Under the pieces are notes generated by a model that saw only the letters and a program-made list of their open reading frames with translations, was not told the DNA's origin and did no database searches. Both the position numbers and the translations under genes were made by a program. This document shows, in pieces, positions 7,473 to 16,610 of a stretch of DNA of 37,509 nt. The DNA comes from Lentisphaeria bacterium (GTDB lineage: Bacteria; Verrucomicrobiota; Lentisphaeria; Victivallales; UBA1829). Numbering within the stretch: position 1 is the first letter of the stretch; every line of letters starts with the position of its first letter. The DNA is taken from assembly GCA_017615635.1 (NCBI GenBank), contig JAFZZR010000011.1, forward strand, positions 1-37,509, written 5' to 3'.

Positions 7473-8526
7473 AAATCGTCCCTATCAGCAAAAATGCATC
7501 CGGAAGTGCATGGAATATTTCCGGAATGGAATTGATTCCGTAATGCTGGAATCTCCCGTCGGCTCCGGCAAAACCATCATGGGGCTTTCCATCGTGCAGG
7601 AACTCAACACATTTCAAGGCGGCGCACTTTCCTGCGCCTGGGTCGCGCCCCGGCATACTTTGCTGGAACAGCTGGAGGAGACCCGTCAGAATTTCAATCT
7701 GGAAATCACGCCGATATCCATGTTCGCAAGAAAATCGCAACATTATGATATCGTGGTGCTCGATGAGGCGCATCATGAGGCAACTGGCAGTTTCATCCGA
7801 TTGTTTCATGAAATGTCCCCGAATTTTCTTCTGGGGCTTTCCGCCACGCCGCTTCGAACAGACCGGATGAAACTCGCCTTCAAGGAGACCGTAAACGTCT
7901 GTTCCATACGCAGCTTGATCCTGGACGGCTATCTGAGTCCGTTTCAGCTATACAACATTGAGAAAATGGATACGGACAATGCTGCGTTCCATTATTTGCG
8001 CGATCTGCAGCAATGGGGAAAAACAATTGTTTTCATGCCGACACTGAAAGAGTGTGCCGAATTCCAGAATTTGCTTCGAAAAGCCGGGATAGACTGTCCT
8101 GTCGTACAAGGTGGTCAGAACAATGACGGAATTTTAGAGGGATTCCGCAAGGATCAGTATCAGATCATCGTCAACTGTCATTTACTTACGGAAGGGTTCG
8201 ATCTTCCGGAACTGAAGACGGTTTTCCTGAAAGATGCGACCCGGCTTCCAACCATTCAGATGGCCGGACGGGTCTTGCGAAAATCTCCCCTGAAGACATT
8301 GGCAAACATTGTTCAAAGCAAGGAAAGCAAGTACCCGGTTCAGCGCATTGCCGAACCGCAGACGATCTGGCTGTGGCGCAATCAAGAGTTTCAGGCGGTC
8401 AGCGGGCGAAACGATAAAGTCATGAAGACCGTCATGCACATGCTGGAACTGCGTGACAAACGGCGAAAAATCGAACTGCCTCAATGTCTTTTCGGGTATG
8501 GCGGATCAGAACATGTTTATGCGTGA
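7462..8526 (+). CDS. Small SF2 DEAD/DEAH-type helicase
   Basis: The 354-residue protein has the ordered SF2 motifs: a Q-like RPYQQ near the start, Walker A SPVGSGKT at 31-38, DEAHH at about 101-105, SATPLRTD near 126-133, TEGFDLPE in the second RecA domain and motif VI QMAGRVLRKS at about 266. It is close to the minimal two-RecA-domain length, resembling UvsW/RecG-core or ResIII-like helicases of phages, with no nuclease or long accessory domain. It should move on or remodel nucleic acid using ATP. It starts 11 bases inside the DUF932-like gene, so the two are translationally coupled. An 87-base gap follows before the next gene, the largest gap in the cassette. Confidence 0.85.
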   Translation: MEIENRPYQQKCIRKCMEYFRNGIDSVMLESPVGSGKTIMGLSIVQELNTFQGGALSCAWVAPRHTLLEQLEETRQNFNLEITPISMFARKSQHYDIVVLDEAHHEATGSFIRLFHEMSPNFLLGLSATPLRTDRMKLAFKETVNVCSIRSLILDGYLSPFQLYNIEKMDTDNAAFHYLRDLQQWGKTIVFMPTLKECAEFQNLLRKAGIDCPVVQGGQNNDGILEGFRKDQYQIIVNCHLLTEGFDLPELKTVFLKDATRLPTIQMAGRVLRKSPLKTLANIVQSKESKYPVQRIAEPQTIWLWRNQEFQAVSGRNDKVMKTVMHMLELRDKRRKIELPQCLFGYGGSEHVYA

Positions 8527-8613
8527 ATTATCGAAAGCGAGTTTACATCGGAAAGAAATCTGTTACTTTATGCACACGCCCCCGTTGTATTTCAATTTTT
8601 GAGGAGTGATTTT

Positions 8614-9615
8614 ATGAGAAACAACAAACTCAGCCCTGCCGTCAAAAACGTCTTCCGCCGTTCGATGGAAGCGAAGAAACTTCTTTTTTTCGAAGATGGT
8701 TCCATGCCGCAGGAAGTAAGGGAACTCTGCTTCCCCGCACCTGAAATCTCCCCCGAAATCATCGATGAATGGAACCGCAGTCATACCTATGAAGATGAAC
8801 TTATTGACAAATTCGTCCTCCGCAATACCTTCACGGGCGATTTTTCAACTGCCCGGATCATTCTGCTGGACAATTGTGTCCCGAAAGAATCACCGGGAAA
8901 TTTCTCCAGGAAAAATTCTGGCGAAACATGGAGATTCTGGTTTTTTCTTGGTGAGGCGATAAAAGAAAAGTACGGGATTTTGAAGGACGTTATCTGTATT
9001 CCGTTGACCGACAAGGCTGATGATACGGTCTCGATGAAATTCAATGCTTACGGCAAAGAGTTTCATTCTTTCTCGGATTTCTGGAAGATTGAACTCCACA
9101 CGTTGCAAAACACCGGACTGCTCGACGCCTTCTATCCGGTGACACCTCCGGTTTGCCCGGCGGAAGAAAATTATAACCTCTTCAAATTTACCGGACGAAG
9201 AGGTCTCGATGAAACCAGAGCAAAGATCGCGGAATTGGAAAAATATTTCGCACAGATAGCCTGGTTCACCTTTGATCTGGAACAATTCACCACGAAGAGA
9301 CATTATTATAACTTCGGCAATGAAAACGTCTTTATCAAGACTCCGTATTATAACTATTTCAAGAACATCAAAGAGGACGTTCTGAAAAAAGTTCGCAGCG
9401 CTATGACTGAAAACAAAATTATCATCTGCCGCAATGAGCTTGCCTTGTGGAATCGGGAAATTGATTTTTCCCAATACGACAACTTTTTCTATCTTTATAA
9501 TCCGGCATGCCCCATCTGCCGCGGCAATGTTGGAAAAGGTTGTGATTTGAGCAAGAGGACTGCTGCAGATCCCTTTGACGAATTGGTAAATGCCTGTGGA
9601 ACGTTTTTGAAATGA
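8614..9615 (+). CDS. Unknown 333-residue protein with C-terminal CPxC
   Basis: ATG 8614 follows GAGGAG by 8 bases; an upstream in-frame start at 8599 lies before that site and is not used. The protein is rich in aromatic residues, with no signal peptide or membrane span. A CPICRGNVGKGC segment near residue 300-312 could bind a metal through its three Cys but lacks an obvious fourth ligand nearby. No family is recognised. It follows the helicase after 87 bases and its stop overlaps the start of the next gene (ATGA), so it may belong to the same transcript or begin a second two-gene unit. Confidence 0.7.
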   Translation: MRNNKLSPAVKNVFRRSMEAKKLLFFEDGSMPQEVRELCFPAPEISPEIIDEWNRSHTYEDELIDKFVLRNTFTGDFSTARIILLDNCVPKESPGNFSRKNSGETWRFWFFLGEAIKEKYGILKDVICIPLTDKADDTVSMKFNAYGKEFHSFSDFWKIELHTLQNTGLLDAFYPVTPPVCPAEENYNLFKFTGRRGLDETRAKIAELEKYFAQIAWFTFDLEQFTTKRHYYNFGNENVFIKTPYYNYFKNIKEDVLKKVRSAMTENKIIICRNELALWNREIDFSQYDNFFYLYNPACPICRGNVGKGCDLSKRTAADPFDELVNACGTFLK

Positions 9616-10613
9616 CAAAGAGTTTAGTGAAACCGATCATACAATATTGCCTGTTTGCTGTTTTTGCGGCGCTTCCGCTGACAACTTTTTCAGAAGAGCG
9701 GAACGCTTCGAAGAATCCGGTGGTTGACGGCTCGTTCGTCGACTATTTTTCAGCCCGGTCTTACAACTTTCAAAACATTGATGAATTCTTTCAAAAGAAA
9801 ATCAAGGAGGCGAAGAAACTTGATTTCGATCTCCATTTCAAATGGATGGAAAACCGGAAGGCGTTTGCCGAATTCCAGCTGCATTCCCTGGTATGCAGGC
9901 CATATATGGAGCCCTCCGATGCGGAAAGGCTGCGCTTGTTTCGGGAGTTTTCCGCATGGAGGAAATACTGTGAAAACGACCGCCCGGCGGATGCTCATTA
10001 TGTTGCTCGGTGGAATTCGCTGAAGGGGATGATGGTCGATACACAGCGGCTCTCTACCCGATATGAGGCTTTTTGCCTGCTGTTGGAATCGCCCGAAGAA
10101 TATAAGAATTATGCAAAGTTGGCGGACAAAGGCGAGATCAGACTGGATGGGAATCCATCACATCCGATCCGAATGCGTTATGGGGAGATCACCACGGAAG
10201 ATAAGGCTGGGAACAATGAAATCAATTATGATTTCCATGCCGAACTCATGCCGAAAACCTGTTTCAAGATCAAGAACGGCTATGTCGGCTGTCTGAGAAC
10301 ATTTGAAAGTCCGTCCCCCAGCATCATGGCACAATATTATCTGGGCGTGTGGGATGATGCGGGAAAAATCCTGGCGCTTCATCCGCTGGATATTCCTGTC
10401 GAAAAACGGAACAAACTTGCGGTGGAATCGAACATATACGGGAGTCTGATTGCCATTCATCCGGCTGACGGCGTTTACGGGGAGAAATTGCAGTTATCCA
10501 TCTCAGGCAATGATGCGGAAATCTCCCTGTTTGTCATCGGCAGTGAAAAACCGGTATGGTCCGGTAAATATCCTCTGGACTCCCGGAATCAAAACACCAT
10601 CCCGCAGAAGTGA
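9612..10613 (+). CDS. Secreted protein of unknown function
   Basis: The start overlaps the upstream stop as ATGA. The 333-residue product begins with a signal peptide: basic MTKSLVK, a hydrophobic core to about residue 24 (IIQYCLFAVFAALPLTTFS) and probable cleavage before EERN. The mature protein is mixed alpha/beta without recognisable catalytic motifs. A repeated-looking beta-rich C-terminal half (about 190-330) might be a carbohydrate-binding or lipoprotein-like fold, but that is a guess. An exported protein coupled to the cytoplasmic cassette is unexpected; it may be only positionally linked. Confidence 0.7.
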   Translation: MTKSLVKPIIQYCLFAVFAALPLTTFSEERNASKNPVVDGSFVDYFSARSYNFQNIDEFFQKKIKEAKKLDFDLHFKWMENRKAFAEFQLHSLVCRPYMEPSDAERLRLFREFSAWRKYCENDRPADAHYVARWNSLKGMMVDTQRLSTRYEAFCLLLESPEEYKNYAKLADKGEIRLDGNPSHPIRMRYGEITTEDKAGNNEINYDFHAELMPKTCFKIKNGYVGCLRTFESPSPSIMAQYYLGVWDDAGKILALHPLDIPVEKRNKLAVESNIYGSLIAIHPADGVYGEKLQLSISGNDAEISLFVIGSEKPVWSGKYPLDSRNQNTIPQK

Positions 10614-10678
10614 TTGCTGGTAGCTCAAAAAAGAGGCGACACCGAATCAACGATGCCGCCGCGATGAGGGGTAACGGA

Positions 10679-11507
10679 TCACCTCAGCAGCTCTCTCTCC
10701 TGCTTTTCCCAGACCAGAGGAAAACTGCGCCGCAGGGTCTGCATGGAGAGGTCCGCTTCGCCGAGGATGAGCTTGCGGACGATTGTCGGCGAGAGCAGCG
10801 TCAGTCTCGTCGCCTTCGCCACTACGCCGGAATCGATGCCGATGGCTTCCGCCAGTGCCTTGATGTTGGCGTAAGTCCCGTCGTCGATCAGTGACTGCCA
10901 GTGAAAACCCCTGGCAAGATTCAGCAGCAGGGGAGAATCACATCCCGGCAGATCGGTCGTTTCCTTCGCCGCGATTCGTTTCCGTCCCCCCTGCGTTTTG
11001 AACGTGACCGGAATCGTTGATGTCCAGTTCGATGTGGTCTTCAAAGAGCGTGACGCGGTCCAGGATCAGCTGGGCCAGACGGGTGAATTCGGCGGGCTTC
11101 GCTTCCTGCCAGAATCTTTCTCCGAACATTCCGGAAATCTCATCGTGGGACATTCCGGTTTTGCCGACCAGTCCCGCCAGCACATCCGGCGAATGGAACA
11201 CCTTGTCCATCTGCTCCTGTACCAGATTCTCCACCATCCCGGCCGGAACCTTTTTGACGGGGCAGTCGCTGGGGCCCACCGACTTCTCATGCTTTTCGCA
11301 GATGCAATAGTGGTAGAGGATTCCCTTCTTCTTACCGTAGGAGGGCATCATCGGACAGCCGCAGTGACCGCAGCGGATGATGCCATGGAGCGGTGGCCAC
11401 GTTTCAAAATTTTTGGTAAAATTCATACCACTGATACGGATTCTCCACGAGACCGGGATCTGGTTTTCGATCGACGGACACGAAAGGTGGCTGCGGCGCG
11501 GCAACAA
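10679..11507 (-). pseudogene. Frameshifted remnant of a large serine recombinase (C-terminal part)
   Basis: Reading leftward, about 11396 to 11020 encodes the zinc beta-ribbon region of large serine recombinases: LHGIIRCGHCGCPMMPSY, then YHYCICEKH and CPVKKVPAGMVENLV. The family's C-terminal section continues only in a different frame (about 11020 to 10679: IPVTFKTQGGRKRI, ALAEAIGIDSGVVAKATRLT, SPTIVRKLILGEADL), so a frameshift lies near 11005-11030. The catalytic N-terminal resolvase domain with its Ser is missing, since the frame upstream of 11426 no longer resembles the family. It cannot be an active recombinase. Its location at the boundary between the accessory region and the core-like genes suggests it once moved the neighbouring DNA. 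The 5' limit is uncertain. Confidence 0.8.
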
Positions 11508-11580
11508 TGCGCAGGACCGTTGGAAAAGTGAAAAAAGAAAAAAAAACGCGCGTTTTCTCTCTTTTTGATGGCAAAAAAAC

Positions 11581-11609
11581 TTGAAAAAACGGAAAAGGGA
11601 GGTTATACT
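11581..11609 (+). promoter_or_regulatory. Sigma-70 promoter of the symporter gene
   Basis: TTGAAA (11581-11586), exactly 17 bases, TATACT (11604-11609), 83 bases before the start at 11692. The preceding 60 bases are A-rich and could act as an UP-like element. Confidence 0.75.
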
Positions 11610-11691
11610 GCGGAATCGGAGTATGTATCCGGTATATCTCGGTCCCCCCGGAAATCAAATTTGCGGAAGAATCCGCAGGAGACAAAGAATT

Positions 11692-14004
11692 ATGCATTGG
11701 TATGATTGGCTGATCATCATCGTCCCGGTCCTGTTCGTTCTTTACATGGGGTTCTACACCCGGCGCTATCTGCGGGATGTGACGGCCTTTCTATCCGCCG
11801 GACGTGTATGCGGCCGTTATGTGATTTCAGTGGGGGACATTGCAGGCGCGATCTCGATCATTGGACTTCTGGCCTTTGTGGAAGTGCATTACAAGACGGG
11901 GTTTGCGCTGTCTTTCTGGAGCAAGATCACGGCGCCGCTGGGCGTTCTGCTTTCGCTGTACGGCTACTGCATGTACCGGTTCCGTGAAACGAAAGCCCAG
12001 AGTATCGGACAGTTTCTGGAGATGCGTTACAGCCGGAAATTCCGGGTATTTGCTGCGGGGCTGAGAAGTCTGGCCGAGATGCTTGCGAACATGATCATGC
12101 CGGCTCTTGCGGCGCGGTTCTTCATGTACTTTCTGGATCTGCCGAAGAAGTTTTCCGTTATCGGGCTGGAAATCAGTACCTTCAATCTTATTATGATCAT
12201 CGTGCTGGTGATTGCCATCTCCATTATCTGTATGGGCGGTTCCATGGCCATCATCGTGACGGATACGATCCAGGGCTTCATCTGCTATCCTCTGATGGTG
12301 CTCATGGTCGTGTTCATTCTCTGCAAATTCTCGTGGACCGATCAGATCATGCCGACTCTCTCGGCCCGCGTGGAAGGGGAGAACTTCCTTAATCCATACG
12401 ATATCAAGAATCTGCGTGACTTCAACTATTTCTTCCTGATCGTCAGCGTGGTGGTCATGTTCCTGCACCGTGCCAGCTGGACGGGGGCGGGCTCGACCTC
12501 CAATGCGGCCAAGACTCCGCACGAGCAGAAAATGGCATCGCTGCTGGGGATGTGGCGGAACGCGATCAACACGGTGTTCTATGTGCTGCTGGGTGTGGCG
12601 GTGCTGGTGTTTCTGAATCATGCGTCCTTCGCTCCAGAAGCGCACAAGACCCGTCAGAAACTGATCAGCCAGATCTCCGAAGATATCGTAAGTGACAGCG
12701 CGGTCCGCGCCAAGGTGCAGCAGACCATCAGCGAGATGCCGGTCCAGACGTTCCATCCGGGCGTGGATGCGCCCCAGTCCGACAAGTCCAATGTGGACAC
12801 GCGGTATCTGGACAAAGTCCATCAGGATCTGATCGAGGGAAAGAGCGAGGAAGAACAGGGGAAGGGGAATTCGCTGTTCCAGCAGTTCCGGACTCTGTAT
12901 TACCAGCAGATGCTGTCGGCGACGATCCGGAATATGCTGCCCGGCGGTATGCTGGGGCTGTTCTGTCTGCTGATGATTCTGGCCATGATCTCCACGGACG
13001 ACACACGGATCTTCAGTGCCACGATCACGATCAGTCAGGACGTGATTCTTCCGTTCATCAAGAAGCCGCTGACGCCGAGGCAGCATATGTGGATGCTGCG
13101 CTGGGTGGCCATCGGGATCGGCGTATTCTTCTATTTGGGATCCAGTTACATGGCGCAGCTGGACTACATCAATATGTATGTGACGCTGGTCTGTACCATG
13201 TGGCTGGGCGGCTGCGGACCTCTGATCGTGTTCGGTCTCTACAGCCGGTTCGGAACTACGCTGGGTGCCTGGGTCAGTCTCCTTTCCGGCGTGTTCATGT
13301 CCCTGATCGGCGCGGTGGTTCAGCGGAACTGGGCGGACTACGTTTATCCCTGGCTGGAGCGGCATGAACTGGTAAGTGCCGCGGACAAGGTCCTGAGAAC
13401 GCTTTCGGCTCCCTTCGATCCCATCGTCGTCTGGAAGATGGATGCGGTGAAATGCCCCATCAACAGTTATGAATGGTATTTCATCACCATGGTCCTCTCC
13501 CTGATCCTCTACTTCGCCTTCTCCTGGATCTCCCACGAAAAGCCGTTCAATCTGGAACGGATGCTCCACCGCGGCAAATACGCGCTGGACGGGGAACGCC
13601 AGATTTCCAGTCCGTGGAGCTGGAAGAACCTTTACAACAAGCTGATCGGCATTACGCCGGAATACACGTTCTGGGACAAAGTGATTGCCTGGAGCTACTT
13701 CGTCTACAGTATGATCTATTCGTTCCTGGGCACCTTCATTCTGGTCATCATCTGGAACGCCATCAAGCCCTGGCCCATGGAATGGTGGGGGAACTACTTC
13801 CTCGTCTGCTTCCTGATCGTTCCCTGCTGCATGGTTGCCATAACCGCCGTCTGGCTCGGCATTTGCGGCGTCATCGACCTGCGTGCCATGTTCCGTGATC
13901 TGGCCGAACGGACCATCAACGATCTGGACAACGGACAGGTGGACGGGCACGTTTCTCTGGCCGACAAGGCGCAGCTGGAAGCGATCGACGCCAAAAAGGA
14001 TTGA
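11692..14004 (+). CDS. Sodium:solute symporter family protein (SSS)
   Basis: ATG 11692 follows AGGAG by 10 bases and precedes MHWYDWLIIIVP, the first membrane segment. The 770-residue protein has about 13 membrane segments in the SSS (PutP/SGLT) arrangement, including AGRVCGRYVISVGDIAG near 32-48, FLEMRYSRKFR and a TDTIQG segment near 190. It is much longer than PutP (about 500): a hydrophilic insert of some 90 residues (about 320-410, rich in Gln, Ser and Glu) interrupts the core, and extra spans plus a charged tail follow residue 560. Substrate cannot be read; sugar, sialic acid or amino acid uptake coupled to sodium are family possibilities. It has its own promoter and a terminator-like structure downstream. 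Confidence 0.85.
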   Translation: MHWYDWLIIIVPVLFVLYMGFYTRRYLRDVTAFLSAGRVCGRYVISVGDIAGAISIIGLLAFVEVHYKTGFALSFWSKITAPLGVLLSLYGYCMYRFRETKAQSIGQFLEMRYSRKFRVFAAGLRSLAEMLANMIMPALAARFFMYFLDLPKKFSVIGLEISTFNLIMIIVLVIAISIICMGGSMAIIVTDTIQGFICYPLMVLMVVFILCKFSWTDQIMPTLSARVEGENFLNPYDIKNLRDFNYFFLIVSVVVMFLHRASWTGAGSTSNAAKTPHEQKMASLLGMWRNAINTVFYVLLGVAVLVFLNHASFAPEAHKTRQKLISQISEDIVSDSAVRAKVQQTISEMPVQTFHPGVDAPQSDKSNVDTRYLDKVHQDLIEGKSEEEQGKGNSLFQQFRTLYYQQMLSATIRNMLPGGMLGLFCLLMILAMISTDDTRIFSATITISQDVILPFIKKPLTPRQHMWMLRWVAIGIGVFFYLGSSYMAQLDYINMYVTLVCTMWLGGCGPLIVFGLYSRFGTTLGAWVSLLSGVFMSLIGAVVQRNWADYVYPWLERHELVSAADKVLRTLSAPFDPIVVWKMDAVKCPINSYEWYFITMVLSLILYFAFSWISHEKPFNLERMLHRGKYALDGERQISSPWSWKNLYNKLIGITPEYTFWDKVIAWSYFVYSMIYSFLGTFILVIIWNAIKPWPMEWWGNYFLVCFLIVPCCMVAITAVWLGICGVIDLRAMFRDLAERTINDLDNGQVDGHVSLADKAQLEAIDAKKD

Positions 14005-14015
14005 GTGCGTTTTCC

Positions 14016-14073
14016 GGTCCGGTGTCCTTTGCGAACGGGGATTGCCGGACCCCTGTATCCTGCAGGTTTTTTT
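14016..14073 (+). terminator. Terminator-like inverted repeats after the symporter
   Basis: GGTCCGG (14016-14022) pairs with CCGGACC (14045-14051), and a short CCTG/CAGG hairpin (14053-14066) precedes a run of seven T. The hairpin next to the T run is weak, so the call is tentative. Confidence 0.4.
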
Positions 14074-14137
14074 GCCGTGCGAGTTTTGGTTCATCCGATG
14101 AGCCGTGGGTGGACCGGTGAAAAAAGAGCGACAAAGT

Positions 14138-14166
14138 TTGTAAATCCGTGCGGGGGATGCTATATT
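14138..14166 (+). promoter_or_regulatory. Sigma-70 promoter of the kinase-fab operon
   Basis: TTGTAA (14138-14143), 17 bases, TATATT (14161-14166), 69 bases before the kinase start at 14235. Confidence 0.7.
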
Positions 14167-14234
14167 AAGCGGAATAAGGAGTAAAGCGGCATCCGCCGGC
14201 GCAGAAAGCGGAAGAGGAAAGGAAGCCTCGGAAA

Positions 14235-16610
14235 ATGTTTAAGTTTCGTTGTCCGAAATGCGGTCTTACGGCCGAAGGTCCGGATGATTTGACGGGCAAG
14301 CCCTGTCCCGGCTGCGGCGAGACGATCGGCGGATCTGGAGCGCAGCTGGCGCCCGGCGATAATATCGGCGGATACGAGATCATCCGTCTGCTGGGCTCGG
14401 GCGGAACGGGGAACGTGTATCTGGCGCTGCAGCTTTCCATGAACCGGCAGATCGCGGTGAAGGTTCTGTATCCGGAGCTGACGAAGGACGGGGAATCGGT
14501 CCGTCAGTTCTTCAGTGAAGTGCAGACGCTGGGAAATATTCAGCACGGCAATATCGTGTGCGCGTTCGATTCCGGCGTGGATCAGGAGCGCAAGCTATGC
14601 TATCTGGCCATGCAGTATATTCCGGGGCTGCCCCTGGAAGCGAAAGTTGCGCAGTCAGGACCGATGCCGGTCCTCAAGGCACTCCGGATCGTGGAAAGCA
14701 TTGCCGAAGCACTGAATTATGTCTGGACCAAGTATCAGCTGTGCCATCGGGACATCAAGCCCGGCAATATCATGTTGAACGAAGACGACGTTCCGATGCT
14801 TCTGGATTTCGGCGCCGTCCTGCGGGTCGGGGAAAATTCCATCAGCAACGGGCTGGTGGAGGGCTCGCCCTGTTACATGAGTCCGGAGCAGGCGCGGGGC
14901 GAAAAACTGACCTTTACCAGCGATCTCTATTCTCTGGGAGAGACTCTGTATTTCCTTGTTACGGGCGTTCCTCCGTTTGACGATCCGGATGTTCACGAGA
15001 TCCTCCGGATGCAGTGTGAAGCGCCGTTCCCGCCTCCCGCACAGAAAGTGCCGAAATGCGATGTCCCCCAGGAAGTGGTTTCCTTCCTTCGCAAGACCAT
15101 GGCGAAATCGCCGGTGGACCGGTTCGAAAGCTGGGAGGAGTTCCTTTCCGAACTGAAAAAGGTTCGGAAGGCTGTTTCCGGCAAAAGCGGTTCCCCGGCC
15201 CGGGGCGCCACGCGTTCGGCGCAGACGGTGAAAACGGCCGCGGTGAAGGCATCGGGCGCAGCGGCTTCGAAAGCCTCGCCCCTGGACAAACTGAATGCGG
15301 CGCCGGCGACCGGCAAGCAGAAGAAGAGCCGGATCTTCCTTGCCATCAATTATCTGTTGATCAGTCTTCTGACGGCAGGCGCCATTGCCTTCATGCTGTC
15401 CCGCAGCAATACGCAGTCGGCGGAGAACCGGATGATCGAGGTGCGTGCCGCCATGAAAAACGTCCGAGAAAACGACAAGGATCCGGAGGGAGCGAAGGAC
15501 AAAATACGAAGAGCAAGAGCTGAGACGAAAAAATTCGGCGTGAAGCAGGACGTTATCCAGGCGATCGAAGAGGAATGCGCGGAAGAAATGCGGTTCATCG
15601 AGATGATCGAAGCGGAAAATCTGAAGGCGGAGCGGATCCAGCTGGACGTCTCCACTCTGATGAGCGAATTCGTTGCCGCCCGCGCCGCCCTGAAACGGAA
15701 TTTCAATGAGGAAAATATCGCGGAAATGAACCGGATCCGCACCGGTTTGATGGACCAGTCGAAAAAGATACTGACTGTTTCCTTCGTGCGGCCCTCCAAC
15801 GAGGAGAAAATGCGTCAGGTCATCAGCGCCATCAATGCCCAGATCAAAGCCATCGACGACCTGGTGAAGCCGCCGGAGCTCGGAAAAGTTTCACAGACGG
15901 GCAGCGTCAAAACTACCGGCACGACGTCTTCCGCCAAGTACGGCAGCTCAGCAACGGCCGCTGCACAGAAAGCTTCCAATGCCAAAGCGGCCGCGGCGGA
16001 AGCGGAACGGAAAAAGGCCGCGGAAGAGGAGAAGGCCCGGAAGAAGAAAGAGGAGGAAGAGAAGGTCCGCCGCAAGGAACGTTACCGCAAGAAACTGGAA
16101 CAGGGAAGGGAGAAGGTGGCCCGTGAGCTTGTTCTGGAGGTACGGAAGGGCAATCTGAAGCGTGCAGAACAGCTTTTGGCTTTCTCGCAGGATATGAAAG
16201 CGCCGGATTCGGACTGCCGCGATATGGAAGAAGCCTACAGCAAGTGGCTCGGGACCATCCGGGCCGTTTTCCAGGAGGCCAGGCCGGTCCTGCGCGATAT
16301 CTCTCCCGATGAAACGAATAAGAAAGACCGGATCTATTCTCTGGCCGGAGGAAACAAGTCCCTGCTCAGCCGTTCCCTGATCCTCTGCGGCTATTTCACG
16401 GAAGCCCAGAATCTGATTCAGCCCGAGGACCGGGACGTGCTCCGGGATATTTCCGTGGCATATCTGACGCCCCGGATCAGCCGTGCAATCTCCAACGCCC
16501 GGAAAGGGAACGACGCGGAGCTGCGCGCGCTGCGGGAAGAGTATGAGAAATTCGAACCTTACACGGACTTGGAAAACACGGTCCGTGCCCGTATCACAGG
16601 AGGTAAATGA
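14235..16610 (+). CDS. Membrane Ser/Thr protein kinase with N-terminal zinc ribbon
   Basis: The 791-residue protein begins with a zinc ribbon (CPKC at 6-9, CPGC at 24-27). A Hanks-type kinase domain spans about 45-310: glycine loop GSGGTGNV (54-61), ATP Lys76, catalytic HRDIKPGN (171-178), DFG (191-193) and SPEQARG at the end of the activation segment. All catalytic residues are present, so it should be active. One membrane span lies at about 365-387 (FLAINYLLISLLTAGAIAF), followed by a helical periplasmic part with an Ala/Lys/Glu-rich coiled coil at about 580-640. Its stop overlaps the fabD start (ATGA), tying kinase synthesis to fatty acid synthesis genes; whether it phosphorylates a Fab protein or senses the envelope is inference. 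Confidence 0.9.
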   Translation: MFKFRCPKCGLTAEGPDDLTGKPCPGCGETIGGSGAQLAPGDNIGGYEIIRLLGSGGTGNVYLALQLSMNRQIAVKVLYPELTKDGESVRQFFSEVQTLGNIQHGNIVCAFDSGVDQERKLCYLAMQYIPGLPLEAKVAQSGPMPVLKALRIVESIAEALNYVWTKYQLCHRDIKPGNIMLNEDDVPMLLDFGAVLRVGENSISNGLVEGSPCYMSPEQARGEKLTFTSDLYSLGETLYFLVTGVPPFDDPDVHEILRMQCEAPFPPPAQKVPKCDVPQEVVSFLRKTMAKSPVDRFESWEEFLSELKKVRKAVSGKSGSPARGATRSAQTVKTAAVKASGAAASKASPLDKLNAAPATGKQKKSRIFLAINYLLISLLTAGAIAFMLSRSNTQSAENRMIEVRAAMKNVRENDKDPEGAKDKIRRARAETKKFGVKQDVIQAIEEECAEEMRFIEMIEAENLKAERIQLDVSTLMSEFVAARAALKRNFNEENIAEMNRIRTGLMDQSKKILTVSFVRPSNEEKMRQVISAINAQIKAIDDLVKPPELGKVSQTGSVKTTGTTSSAKYGSSATAAAQKASNAKAAAAEAERKKAAEEEKARKKKEEEEKVRRKERYRKKLEQGREKVARELVLEVRKGNLKRAEQLLAFSQDMKAPDSDCRDMEEAYSKWLGTIRAVFQEARPVLRDISPDETNKKDRIYSLAGGNKSLLSRSLILCGYFTEAQNLIQPEDRDVLRDISVAYLTPRISRAISNARKGNDAELRALREEYEKFEPYTDLENTVRARITGGK

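Noticed and set aside
11827-14094. Long open frame of about 755 codons on the minus strand opposite the symporter gene
   Set aside because: Its translation is rich in His, Asp, Gln and Arg without any domain, and it mirrors the codon pattern of the symporter, whose membrane segments are clear.
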